Assembly (NCBI RefSeq): GCF_000698595.1
Contig: NZ_JFHC01000018.1
Coordinates: 1 to 64,000 of the forward strand
DNA length: 64,000 nt
Direction: 5' to 3'
Source: Caballeronia glathei
Lineage (GTDB): Bacteria; Pseudomonadota; Gammaproteobacteria; Burkholderiales; Burkholderiaceae
The translations under genes were made by a program, and so were the position numbers. Numbering within the stretch: position 1 is the first letter of the stretch; every line of letters starts with the position of its first letter. Under the pieces are notes generated by a model, which saw nothing but the letters and a program-made list of their open reading frames with translations, did not search any database and was not told the origin of the DNA. Positions 9,800-17,700 of this stretch are shown piece after piece.

Positions 9800-11098
9800 A
9801 TGCGCGCCTGCCCTGCACTCTTCATCAGCGCCCCCGCCTCGCATCAGGGAAAGACGACGGTGACCGCCGCGCTCGCGCGGCATCACGCGCGGCTCGGGCG
9901 GCGCGTGCGCGTGTTCAAGACCGGGCCCGATTTTCTCGATCCGATGATTCTCGAGCGCGCGTCCGGGTCGCCGGTGTACTCGCTGCATCTGTGGATGGTG
10001 GGCGCCGACGCATGCCGCGCCCTCCTCGCCGACGCCGCGCGCGATGCCGACCTGATCCTGATCGAAGGCGTGATGGGTCTCTTCGACGGCACGCCGAGCA
10101 GCGCCGATCTCGCCGCCGCGTTCGGCGTGCCGGTGCTCGCCGTGATCGGCGCGCACGGCATGGCGCAGACGTTCGGCGCATTGGCGTTCGGGCTCGCGCA
10201 CTTTCGCCCCGGGCTGCCGTTCCATGGCGTGCTGGCAAACCGCGTGGCGTCGGCGCGTCATGCGCAGATGCTCGCCGAGGCGATTCCCGAGGGGCTGCGC
10301 TATTGCGGCCACCTGCCGAAGGCGGACGATTTCGCGCTCCCCGACCGCCATCTCGGACTCACGCAGCCGGACGAGATCGCGGACCTCGACGCACGCCTGA
10401 ACCGTGCCGCCGACGCGATCGGCGAAACCGCGCTGCGCGAGCTTCCGCCCGCGGTGCCGTTCGAGGACCAGCCGGTCGCGAGCCCGCCGCGCCTGCTGGA
10501 AGGCATACACATCGCGATGGCGCGCGACGCCGCGTTTTCGTTCATCTATCCGGCGAACATCGATCTGCTCGAAGCGCTGGGCGCGACGATCAGCACGTTC
10601 TCCCCGCTCGCCGACGAACCGGCCGCGCACGACGCCGATGTGCTCTACCTGCCCGGCGGCTATCCCGAACTGCACGCGGGGACGCTCGCGAACGGGGCAC
10701 GGACGAACGCGTCGATCCGCGCGCACGTCGCGCGCGGGGGCGCCGTCGTCGCGGAATGCGGCGGCATGCTGTACCTGCTCGATTCGCTGACCACGACCGA
10801 CGGCACGAAACACCCGATGCTCGGGCTGCTTCCCGGCGACGCCGTGATGCAGGCGCGGCTCGCGCGGCTCGCGATGCAGCGCATCGACACGTCGCACGGC
10901 ATGAGCACCGGCCACACGTTCCACTATTCGACGATCACGACCCCGATGCAGCCGATCGTCACCGCGACCCACGCGACGACGGGTGCCGCGGGCGAAGCGG
11001 TCTACCGGCACGGTCCGGTCACCGCGACCTACATGCACACTTACTGGCCGTCGAATCCGGCCGCAGCCGCCGCGCTCTTTCGCGGCGAACCGCTATGA
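9800..11098 (+). CDS. cobB: Hydrogenobyrinic/cobyrinic acid a,c-diamide synthase
   Basis: This 432-aa glutamine-dependent amidotransferase amidates the a and c side chains of hydrogenobyrinic acid. An N-terminal dethiobiotin-synthase-like ATP domain opens with SAPASHQGKTTVTAAL and contains KTGPDFLDP. A C-terminal class I glutaminase domain has LPGGYPELHA and the catalytic Cys in AECGGMLYL, with His in THTYWPSN-like context near the end. The gene follows cobO by 4 bases and its stop overlaps the DUF1289 start. In the aerobic pathway its product is the substrate of the CobN chelatase encoded divergently. Confidence 0.93.
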   Translation: MRACPALFISAPASHQGKTTVTAALARHHARLGRRVRVFKTGPDFLDPMILERASGSPVYSLHLWMVGADACRALLADAARDADLILIEGVMGLFDGTPSSADLAAAFGVPVLAVIGAHGMAQTFGALAFGLAHFRPGLPFHGVLANRVASARHAQMLAEAIPEGLRYCGHLPKADDFALPDRHLGLTQPDEIADLDARLNRAADAIGETALRELPPAVPFEDQPVASPPRLLEGIHIAMARDAAFSFIYPANIDLLEALGATISTFSPLADEPAAHDADVLYLPGGYPELHAGTLANGARTNASIRAHVARGGAVVAECGGMLYLLDSLTTTDGTKHPMLGLLPGDAVMQARLARLAMQRIDTSHGMSTGHTFHYSTITTPMQPIVTATHATTGAAGEAVYRHGPVTATYMHTYWPSNPAAAAALFRGEPL

Positions 11099-11337
11099 CG
11101 ACAACGAATACCGAAGCAGCGCCGCTAGAACTTGCGTTCACGATCGAACGTGCGAAATCGCAGGAGCCGGTCGGCTCGCCCTGCACGAACGTATGCCGCC
11201 TCGATCAGGCGACGGGATTCTGCGAGGGGTGCTTCAGGAACCGCGAGGAGATCAGGGCCTGGAAGACCATGGACGATGCCCGCAAGATCGCGCTGTTCGA
11301 TGTGCTCGCGCAGAGGATGGCAGAGCGAGGCGCCTGA
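11095..11337 (+). CDS. DUF1289 small cysteine-rich protein
   Basis: This 80-aa protein shows the DUF1289 signature: SPCTNVCRLDQATGFCEGCFRNREEIRAW. Four cysteines in a CxxxC...CxxC layout suggest a small metal-binding fold. The start ATG overlaps the cobB stop, so it is the last gene of the cobA operon and probably translationally coupled. The family is widespread in proteobacteria without an assigned biochemical role; its position here is suggestive only. Confidence 0.85.
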   Translation: MTTTNTEAAPLELAFTIERAKSQEPVGSPCTNVCRLDQATGFCEGCFRNREEIRAWKTMDDARKIALFDVLAQRMAERGA

Positions 11338-11352
11338 GCGCGGGCGCCGGGA

Positions 11353-11372
11353 GAGCCCGCTCAGGCGGGCTC
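11353..11372. terminator. Hairpin between convergent genes
   Basis: A perfect stem GAGCCCGC/GCGGGCTC with a TCAG loop lies 15 bases after the DUF1289 gene and about 20 bases before the cbtA stop on the other strand. It lacks a long T tract, so termination is inferred from position. Confidence 0.55.
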
Positions 11373-11395
11373 CAGAGGGAGCGTCGAGTGACCCT

Positions 11396-12205
11396 TCAGG
11401 CCGCCGCCGCCCGCCGCAGCGGCACCCGCTCCAGCTCGCGCGCCGCGAGGGCGCCGAACACGAGCCCGAGCGTCGCCCAGATCAGCGCCTGAATGCCGAG
11501 CGCCGCCACGCGAAAATCCCACAGCAGCGACGCGGAGAATTCCGCGGGCACTTCGTCGACGGCAGGCAGCGCGAACTGGACCAGCGCGATCACGACCACG
11601 TAGGCCGCGCCCGCGACGAGCGTCGCGTTCCAGTTGCCGTGCCGCGGCTGAAGCCGGCGCTGAAGGCGCACGGCGAGCACCGCCGCCACGATCGACACCG
11701 CGATCATGCCGAAGAAAAGTGCCGTGCGCGGCCCGATCGTTTCGGGATCGCCGACCGCCGGCGGATTCGGCGGATATTTGATGAACGGCACGACCGCGAC
11801 GCTCACGAAGCCGACGAGCGCGAGCAGCGCCGACGTCCCCCGTGCGCGCAAGGCGCCCATCCGCCCGTAGGCGAATGCGAACACGAGCGAAAAGAGGCCG
11901 CCGAGCGCCGTGCCGAACACCGCGACGCCCGTCAGCAGGCCGAGCCCCGCCTGCGTGCCGCGGCTCACGAGTTCCTCGTCGTCACCGTGGCCGTGGCTGT
12001 GGGACTGGGTGCTCGCGGCGTCGTCGTGCGGTTGTGCGGTTGCAGCGGCATGGTCGTGCGGCGCCGCCGCTTCATGCTCGTGCTGCGACTCGAACGCAAT
12101 TGCGCGCGCGACGGACGGCTCGCCGAACGTCCTCGCAAAGCCAAAACCGACGAGGCCCGCGACCAGCCCCGCGATCATGCCGCGTATCAGCAGTTGACGA
12201 ATCAT
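11396..12205 (-). CDS. cbtA: Cobalt transporter subunit CbtA
   Basis: This 269-aa inner-membrane protein has several hydrophobic helices, beginning with a helix near residues 8-25. A His-rich loop of about 35 residues (HEHEAA, HDHAA, SHSHGHGDDEE) follows, then more helices containing GLLTGVAVFGTALGGLFSL and PPNPPAVGDPETIG. These are features of CbtA, a predicted cobalt permease found with CbtB under B12 riboswitch control. It lies 9 bases downstream of cbtB. Its presence explains how cobalt for the adjacent chelatase could enter the cell. Confidence 0.9.
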   Translation of the reverse strand: MIRQLLIRGMIAGLVAGLVGFGFARTFGEPSVARAIAFESQHEHEAAAPHDHAAATAQPHDDAASTQSHSHGHGDDEELVSRGTQAGLGLLTGVAVFGTALGGLFSLVFAFAYGRMGALRARGTSALLALVGFVSVAVVPFIKYPPNPPAVGDPETIGPRTALFFGMIAVSIVAAVLAVRLQRRLQPRHGNWNATLVAGAAYVVVIALVQFALPAVDEVPAEFSASLLWDFRVAALGIQALIWATLGLVFGALAARELERVPLRRAAAA

Positions 12206-12214
12206 GGCGCGCCC

Positions 12215-12451
12215 TCAGTGGCAGGGAAAGCCGAGCAGATGGCGGCCGTCGTGCACGAACTCGTGGACGTACATGCCCGGGAAGACCGCTGTCGCGCCCT
12301 GCTCCGCGCTCACGAAATAAATCGCGATCAGCAGTAGCAGTCCGACGAAAACGGCCCAGGGCAGCACTTCACGCACCGGAATGGGCACCGGCGCATCGTT
12401 TGCGGGCAGACTTGAAGCAGCGGCGTGGACCGGTGCGGCGTTGGCGATCAT
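12215..12451 (-). CDS. cbtB: Cobalt transporter subunit CbtB
   Basis: This 78-aa protein has one transmembrane helix (about residues 33-50) and the characteristic C-terminal tail HEFVHDGRHLLGFPCH, whose His and Cys residues are thought to bind cobalt. The ATG at 12451 follows a clear ribosome site (GGAG, 5-9 bases upstream); an upstream in-frame ATG at 12547 would lie inside the riboswitch. It is the first gene of cbtBA. Confidence 0.92.
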   Translation of the reverse strand: MIANAAPVHAAASSLPANDAPVPIPVREVLPWAVFVGLLLLIAIYFVSAEQGATAVFPGMYVHEFVHDGRHLLGFPCH

Positions 12452-12497
12452 GTGAGTCTCCAGGGAAACACGCGTCCCGTTAGATGAAGGAAGGCTG

Positions 12498-12592
12498 CAG
12501 CGGGGGTCTGACTCGCGGATGACGACAAGGGTCGGGACACCGCTCACAGTGGCGCGACCGTGCCGGGTTTACACCGGCTTCCTCGCACTGCA
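12498..12592 (-). promoter_or_regulatory. Short cobalamin riboswitch upstream of cbtB
   Basis: The minus strand reads GAGGAAGCCGGTGTAAACC, CGGCACGGTCGCGCCACTGTGA and, further down, GAGTCAGACCCCCGCTGC. This order matches the compact cobalamin riboswitch core seen before cbtB genes. It differs in architecture from the two long riboswitches at 7258-7803. It ends about 45 bases before the cbtB start. Confidence 0.85.
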
Positions 12593-12646
12593 AGCTTGCC
12601 ATTCTAAGATGAACGCCGACAAAGTAAAGCAATCGAGGACATTCAC

Positions 12647-13228
12647 TTGACCCGCGCCGACGTAACCCTGCTGTGCCATGCCGCCACCCGCGCAATGAAG
12701 ACCGGCCGGTTTCCGTCGGCCGACGACCCGGTCGACCCCGGCGAGGCCGCCGCACTGGCGACGCTCGCCGGGCGTTTGGGGACGGCAGAACGGCGCGTCG
12801 TAACGAGTCCGGCGCGCGCGGCGCGCGAGACGGCGGCGGCGTTCGAGGCGAATCCCGCGATCGACGCGTTGTTCGATGATCTCGATTACGGACGCTGGCA
12901 AGGCCGTGCGATCCGCGACGTCTACGACGAAGACCCGGAAGGACTGCTGGCGTGGCTGGACGGCGCGGGCGGCGCGCCGCGTAACGGAGAAAGCCTCGCG
13001 GCGCTCGTCGGGCGCGTGATGGCGGGCCTCGATCGTCAGGCTCAGGCGGGCCGGTGCGTAATCGTCACGCATGCGATCGTCGTCAAGGCGGCGCTCGCGG
13101 GCGTGCTGAACGCGCCGCTCGCGTCGGTCCATGCGATGGATTTCGAACCGCTCTCCGCCCTCGTGCTCACGCGGGAAACCGGGCAGGAGCAGGCGCGCTG
13201 GCGTCTGCGCGTGCGCGCGACAGCCTGA
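12647..13228 (+). CDS. Histidine-phosphatase-family protein, CobC-like, with altered catalytic motif
   Basis: This 193-aa protein has the histidine phosphatase fold pattern: an N-terminal LLCHAATRAMKTG, TSPARAARETAAAF, LDYGRWQGRAI and a second His in VIVTHAIVVKAAL (H142). In a B12 cluster this family supplies CobC, which dephosphorylates alpha-ribazole phosphate. The hallmark RHG is here CHA (residues 10-12) and the WEG-type acid segment reads WQG, so the phosphatase activity is uncertain. The start is TTG at 12647, chosen because it begins just before the conserved strand and no in-frame ATG precedes it. Confidence 0.75.
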   Translation: MTRADVTLLCHAATRAMKTGRFPSADDPVDPGEAAALATLAGRLGTAERRVVTSPARAARETAAAFEANPAIDALFDDLDYGRWQGRAIRDVYDEDPEGLLAWLDGAGGAPRNGESLAALVGRVMAGLDRQAQAGRCVIVTHAIVVKAALAGVLNAPLASVHAMDFEPLSALVLTRETGQEQARWRLRVRATA

Positions 13229-13248
13229 GCGATGCGCGCGCTTTTTAC

Positions 13249-13271
13249 CCGGCGAGTGAAAGAATCGCCGG
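13249..13271. terminator. Hairpin between convergent genes
   Basis: CCGGCGA and TCGCCGG form a 7-bp stem in the gap between the CobC-like gene and the minus-strand hypothetical gene. A run of five T precedes it on the plus strand, which would follow the stem for minus-strand transcripts as five A in the template sense; a role for the minus-strand gene fits. Confidence 0.4.
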
Positions 13272-13287
13272 GGTTGCGCGCAATTCG

Positions 13288-13578
13288 CTACGCCTTCGCG
13301 CCGCGCGCCATGCGCTGCAAGGTCGAGGAATCGATGGCGGCGGCGCAGATGCGCACCGCCTCCTTCAGCGTGCGAGGCCGGCCCGCGCCGAAATGCGACT
13401 CGAGCATCGCGACGGCGCGCAGGCGCTCGTCGTTACCGAGCTTCTCGCCCGTGGCAAGCTCGAGCACGGAAATAAAATATGCTGCGGGCGGCGTCGCGCC
13501 CTGAGCGTTGCTGCCCGGCGCGACGTCCCACGAAGGGCCCTGTTGCTGTGCCCGCTGAATGTCTTGTCGACTATTCAT
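13288..13578 (-). CDS. Hypothetical protein
   Basis: I do not recognise this 96-aa soluble protein. The ATG at 13578 opens MNSRQDIQRAQQQGP and is preferred to an upstream one at 13632. The second half (KEAVRICAAAIDSSTLQRMARG) looks helical. No signal peptide, membrane helix or metal motif is visible. Its codon usage is ordinary for the window. It lies alone between two convergent or same-strand genes, with no functional context. Confidence 0.55.
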   Translation of the reverse strand: MNSRQDIQRAQQQGPSWDVAPGSNAQGATPPAAYFISVLELATGEKLGNDERLRAVAMLESHFGAGRPRTLKEAVRICAAAIDSSTLQRMARGAKA

Positions 13579-13645
13579 GATCTGGTCCGAAAAACTCACG
13601 GGCTCGAAGGGAGCAAGGACCATTCCAGGCACGGCGGCGTCATGT

Positions 13646-14584
13646 TCACGCCGTTTCCTCCGACAAAACCTCCCGCGCGACGCGGCACGCCGCGAGATCC
13701 CACGCAGCGCAGCCGACCGTCTTCAGCACGACCGGCCGCGTGATGCGCGCCGTCTTGCGCAGCGCGCTCGCGAGCGGCTGCACGCTGCTCCAGTCGATCC
13801 CCGCCAGAATCAGGTCGCCTGCCTCGTGGCGCGCGCCCGCCGGATCGTCGACGAATACATCGCTCGCAAGCACGGTGGGGGCGGCGATCTCCGCCGCGTC
13901 CGGCGTGAACGCGCCCACGCCGATCACGAGCCGCCCCGTCTGCGGCGCGAGCGAATAGACCGGCGTCTTGCTGGTGGTCGTGGTGATGACGACGTCGATC
14001 GAAGCGGGGATGGCGTCGTCGGGAAGCGCCGCGAGCTTCGGCGACAGCGCGCCGTGCGCCGCGCAGAACGCCTCTGCGCGCCCGGGCTTCGAGCCGAGCA
14101 CGCGGATCTGCGCGCCGGGAAAGAGGCTCGCCAGCGCCTCGACGTGGCAAATGGCCTGCTTGCCCGTGCCGATCACGAGCACCTCGGCGGGCGCGAGCCC
14201 AAGCAGGCTTCGGATGCCGAGCATCGTCACGGCCGCGGTACGGCGCCCCGTGACGCTCGGGCCGTCGAGCATGAACTGCGGGACGCCCGTCGCGGCATCG
14301 AAGGCCGTGACCTGGCCGTGGATCGTCGGCAGGCCGAGCGCGCCGTTGCGCGGGCACACGTTGACGAGCTTGTGCATGGCGAGATCGGCGGCGCTCGCGG
14401 GCATCGAGAGCATCACGGCGCCCTGCGCGAGCGGCACGACCATGCGCTCGGGGCTCACGATCTTTCCGTCCGCGTAGTCGAGCATCGTCGACTCGAGCAT
14501 CGCTACGAGGCGGTCATAGGGCAGGAGGCGCGCTGTGTCGCGCTCGTCGAAACTTGGGATGGCGGTGCGCCGCGGGTCGGTCAT
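13646..14584 (-). CDS. lhpI: Delta1-pyrroline-2-carboxylate/piperideine-2-carboxylate reductase (ornithine cyclodeaminase family)
   Basis: This 312-aa protein belongs to the ornithine cyclodeaminase/mu-crystallin family. A Rossmann dinucleotide motif appears as VLVIGTGKQAICHVEAL, and family segments include HKLVNVCPRN, TGRRTAAVTML and VFVDDPAGA. The absence of the usual ornithine-cyclodeaminase lysine context and the close match of the N-terminal part to LhpI-type proteins suggest an NAD(P)H-dependent reductase of cyclic imino acids, used in L-hydroxyproline, proline or lysine breakdown. No other catabolic genes lie nearby, so the substrate is inferred. A plain ornithine cyclodeaminase or alanine dehydrogenase is less likely. 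Confidence 0.7.
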   Translation of the reverse strand: MTDPRRTAIPSFDERDTARLLPYDRLVAMLESTMLDYADGKIVSPERMVVPLAQGAVMLSMPASAADLAMHKLVNVCPRNGALGLPTIHGQVTAFDAATGVPQFMLDGPSVTGRRTAAVTMLGIRSLLGLAPAEVLVIGTGKQAICHVEALASLFPGAQIRVLGSKPGRAEAFCAAHGALSPKLAALPDDAIPASIDVVITTTTSKTPVYSLAPQTGRLVIGVGAFTPDAAEIAAPTVLASDVFVDDPAGARHEAGDLILAGIDWSSVQPLASALRKTARITRPVVLKTVGCAAWDLAACRVAREVLSEETA

Positions 14585-14664
14585 CGTTCGATCGCCTTCG
14601 TTGGTGGAGTCGAGCGCGTCATTCTACCGGCAGCCTTGCAGCACGTAGCGCCTGCCGCTACGCC

Positions 14665-15444
14665 TCAGGAACCGCACGACGACACTTCCGCCACCTGCAG
14701 GACTTCGCCCGTCGCCGGATTCTCCACGAACGCGACGACGCTATAGCGCCCTTTCTCCCCGGCCTGCGGCGCATAGTCGCCCGTCACCGCCGCGCGCCCT
14801 CCGACGATGCGCACCGGCCCGATCCAGCGCCGCACGACGCGGTCGTGATGCAGCAGCGCGCCCTCGTTCTCGCCCGCCTTCACCTGACTCTCGAGCCCGC
14901 TTTCGACGACTGCCGCGTAAGCCACGGCGCCTTCGGGCAGCGTCGGGTGCGCGGTGAACGCGGCGTCGAAGGCGAATTTGCCTGCCGTACCCGGGCGCGT
15001 GTCGATGCGGATATCGGCGAGCGGCGCCTGCGCATTCATCTGCTTGATGCGCTCGTCGACGCTCGCCGCATCCGACCAGCCCCGCAGCTCGCGCCCGCCG
15101 ACGAACACTTCCGGCGTGTACACGACGTGCGAGCCGCCCTGCGAACTGAGCCGCTGCTGGCGCCCGGTGAACACGGGCTGCGCGAAGCGGTCCTTCCAGC
15201 CGAGGCTGTCCCAGTAGTCGACATGCAGCGCAAGCGGCACGGCCGCGTCGCTCTTGCGCGCGCGGTCGAACTGGCTCAACCACCGGTCGGCGGGCGGACA
15301 GCTGTTGCAGCCCTCGCTCGTATAGAGTTCGACGAGCGCCACGCGGTGCGGCGGGCTCGTCGCGGTGCATGCCGCGGCGAGCGCCGGCCAGGCGGTTGCG
15401 GCGGCGAACGCGCCGGCGAGACAGCGGATCAGGGCAATGTGCAT
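14665..15444 (-). CDS. DUF1223 secreted thioredoxin-like protein
   Basis: This 259-aa protein starts with a signal peptide (hydrophobic stretch to about residue 23, cleavage after ALAA). The mature part begins with VALVELYTSEGCNSCPPADRWL, the DUF1223 motif with a CxxC resembling a thioredoxin site. HVDYWDSLGWKDRFA and TPEVFVGG are also family segments. The fold suggests a periplasmic redox or metal role, but none has been assigned. It is transcribed away from ppk2, and the 170 bases between them must hold both promoters. Confidence 0.85.
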   Translation of the reverse strand: MHIALIRCLAGAFAAATAWPALAAACTATSPPHRVALVELYTSEGCNSCPPADRWLSQFDRARKSDAAVPLALHVDYWDSLGWKDRFAQPVFTGRQQRLSSQGGSHVVYTPEVFVGGRELRGWSDAASVDERIKQMNAQAPLADIRIDTRPGTAGKFAFDAAFTAHPTLPEGAVAYAAVVESGLESQVKAGENEGALLHHDRVVRRWIGPVRIVGGRAAVTGDYAPQAGEKGRYSVVAFVENPATGEVLQVAEVSSCGS

Positions 15445-15617
15445 CGAAACACTCCGGCAATTAAAACAGGATATGGCTTTGTCGCGCGGGCGCCGTCGAA
15501 ATTACAATGGTCACGTGAAAAGAGTGTCACGTCACACTTCTGCCACCAGCGACGGGGATAATCGGCCGACCGCGCCGTACCGCGCACCATGCGCCACATC
15601 GCCAACGGAGTGCCCTC

Positions 15618-16514
15618 ATGATTTCCCAGGACAAGCAACGCCGCTTCGAAGCGGAACTGATCGACAGCTATGACGAAGAGCTGGAGATGGAACTCGACGA
15701 CCGCATGCTCGACGGGGAAGGCACGTTTACCGACGAGGACCGCGCGCTGCGCAAGATGTATTTCCGCGAGCTGTTCCGGCTGCAGGGCGAACTCGTCAAG
15801 CTCCAGGACTGGGTGGTGACGACGGGCCACCGGCTCGTCGTGATCTTCGAGGGGCGCGACGCCGCGGGCAAGGGCGGCGCGATCAAGCGCATCACGCAGC
15901 GCCTGAATCCGCGCGTGTGCCGGGTGGCGGCGCTGCCCGCGCCGAACAATCGCGAGCGCACGCAGTGGTATTTCCAGCGCTATGTGACGCATCTGCCGGC
16001 GGGCGGGGAAATCGTGCTGTTCGATCGCAGCTGGTACAACCGCGCGGGCGTCGAGCGCGTGATGAATTTCTGCACCGACGAGGAATACGAGGAGTTTTTC
16101 CGCTCGGTGCCGGAGTTCGAGAAGATGCTGGTGCGAAGCGGCATCCAGATCATCAAATACTGGTTCTCGATCACCGACGACGAACAGGAAGTGCGGTTCC
16201 AGGCGCGCATTCAGGATCCGCTCAAGCAGTGGAAGCTGAGTCCGATGGACCTGGAGAGCCGCCGCCGCTGGGAGGCCTATACGGTGGCGAAGGAAGTCAT
16301 GCTGCAGCGCTCGCATATTCCGGAGGCGCCGTGGTGGGTGGTTCAGGCGGTGGACAAGAAGCGTGCGCGGCTCAATTGCATGCATCATCTGCTGAGCCAG
16401 GTGCCGTATCACGAGATCGAGCATCCGGCGATAGACTTGCCTGCGCGGGTGTACAACAAGGATTATTCGCGGCAGCCGGTGCCCGGAAGCATCATCGTGC
16501 CTGAGGTGTATTAG
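15618..16514 (+). CDS. ppk2: Polyphosphate kinase 2
   Basis: This 298-aa single-domain enzyme interconverts polyphosphate and nucleoside diphosphates/triphosphates. The Walker A is FEGRDAAGKGGAIKR (residues 77-91). FDRSWYNRAGVERVMNFC carries the Walker B and lid, and IKYWFSITDDEQEVRF and DLESRRRW follow, as in class I PPK2. The acidic N-terminal leader (ELEMELDDRM) is usual in this subgroup. It stands alone, with an ATG 5-10 bases after a GGAG-like site. Its stop overlaps the stop of the convergent small gene by four bases. Confidence 0.95.
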   Translation: MISQDKQRRFEAELIDSYDEELEMELDDRMLDGEGTFTDEDRALRKMYFRELFRLQGELVKLQDWVVTTGHRLVVIFEGRDAAGKGGAIKRITQRLNPRVCRVAALPAPNNRERTQWYFQRYVTHLPAGGEIVLFDRSWYNRAGVERVMNFCTDEEYEEFFRSVPEFEKMLVRSGIQIIKYWFSITDDEQEVRFQARIQDPLKQWKLSPMDLESRRRWEAYTVAKEVMLQRSHIPEAPWWVVQAVDKKRARLNCMHHLLSQVPYHEIEHPAIDLPARVYNKDYSRQPVPGSIIVPEVY

Positions 16515-16729
16515 TTGCCGGCGCAGCAGTGGCGGCAGGCGTGTCTTGTCAGAAGATTCGCGCCCCGCTGCCGCACAACTGCCCGGAACACGTGCTGCGA
16601 GCCTTTCACGACCATCACGAACGTGACCTGCGCGAGATTGAAATCGAGCGTCACCATCAGCCGCATGAGCAGCAGCAGCGGCAGCACGACGGCTGGCTGG
16701 TAGAGTTGTCGTTCAATTAAGGCTCTCAT
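16511..16729 (-). CDS. Small hydrophobic hypothetical protein
   Basis: This 72-aa frame begins MRALIERQLYQPAVVLPLLLLM, with one hydrophobic helix in its first half and a Cys/His-rich tail (RHACRHCC). The ATG at 16729 has a good ribosome site (GGGAG, 6 bases upstream), which is the main support. It is convergent with ppk2 and the two stop codons overlap. The longer frame that starts at 17059 runs through the repeat and is unlikely. Function unknown. Confidence 0.5.
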   Translation of the reverse strand: MRALIERQLYQPAVVLPLLLLMRLMVTLDFNLAQVTFVMVVKGSQHVFRAVVRQRGANLLTRHACRHCCAGN

Positions 16730-16914
16730 CGCAGGCTCCCTATCCGATAGTGAAATTCTACGGAACGGAAGTCCCCCGATAAAGACGCTGCGCGCGAAGA
16801 CATATGTTCTCGAACATGAATAATCGAAGCGTTTTTCGCTGGCGCTTGGGGTGGGGTTCAACCGTTTGGTACGTGCGTGCTTTTGTGAAATTTGCGGTGT
16901 TCGTGGTACAGGGT

Positions 16915-17680
16915 CGGTCGCTGGCGCTTGGGGTTGGTGTTTTTTGAACCGTCTGATGCGCTTCGGCTTCTGTGAAACTTGCTTTCTTATCGGTCTATTA
17001 GCTTCGCCCCTGTGCGGGGCGGCAGTCACTTTCTTTGCTGCTGCAAAGAAAGTAACCAAAGAAAGCAGCTATTAGGTCAGCGGTCTTAGGACGTGACCAC
17101 GTTTGAGTGTTGCAGAGTGGCCCGACCGCCGGAGTGTCCACCTCTGTACGTTGAGCGCATAGGTACGCGGACCCACCGCGTCCTCGCACCCTCTAACGGA
17201 GTGGTAAGGCCATCATTCATCCGTCCTCGCTTCGCTCCGACGCAAGGTCCACTACAACCAATCGCTTCGCTTTTCGGCCGTGAGTAGCAAGGCGCTCCGC
17301 GCCGATTGCGCATGAGGCGCTTCGTCACGTCCCAGTGCGTGTCTTACCGCCTTGCAAACCTTACGTCGGGCACGTAGTGCCCAGACGGATGAATGACTGC
17401 CTTACCACTTCGTTGAGCGGCGCGACGACGCAGTGGGTCCGCGTACCTATCTCCTCAACATACCGAGGTGGCCACTCCCACGGTCGAGCCACTCTGAATG
17501 AACCAAACGTGGCCACGTCCTAACACCGCTTACCCCATAGCTGCTTTCTTTGGTTACTTTCTTTGCAGCAGCAAAGAAAGTGACTGCCGCCCCGCACAGG
17601 GGCGAAGCTTATAAACCAATATCAAAGCAAGTTTCACAGGAGCGCAGGCGCATCAGACGGTGTTAGCAACCCCCGAACAC
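16915..17680. repeat. Long interspersed repeat, copy 2 (inverted arms around a core)
   Basis: This gene-free block has a left arm (about 16915-17220) and an inverted right arm (about 17380-17680) around a core of about 160 bases. The right arm matches 241-555 of copy 1, with a perfect 72-base block at 17380-17451. Each arm holds the hairpin CTTTCTTTGC/GCAAAGAAAG and an adjacent GCCCC/GGGGC stem. A partial further match to the arm end (GGCGCTTGGGGT) appears at 16840. Short open frames ending AAAKKVTKESSY arise from the arm and are not credible genes. Confidence 0.85.
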
Positions 17681-17700
17681 CCCCGCGCCCAAAAGCTAAC

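Noticed and set aside
16851..17075. A 74-aa frame ending AAAKKVTKESSY, with a similar one at 395-607
   Set aside because: Both lie inside the repeat arms and share their end because the DNA is repeated. They have no ribosome site or plausible fold.
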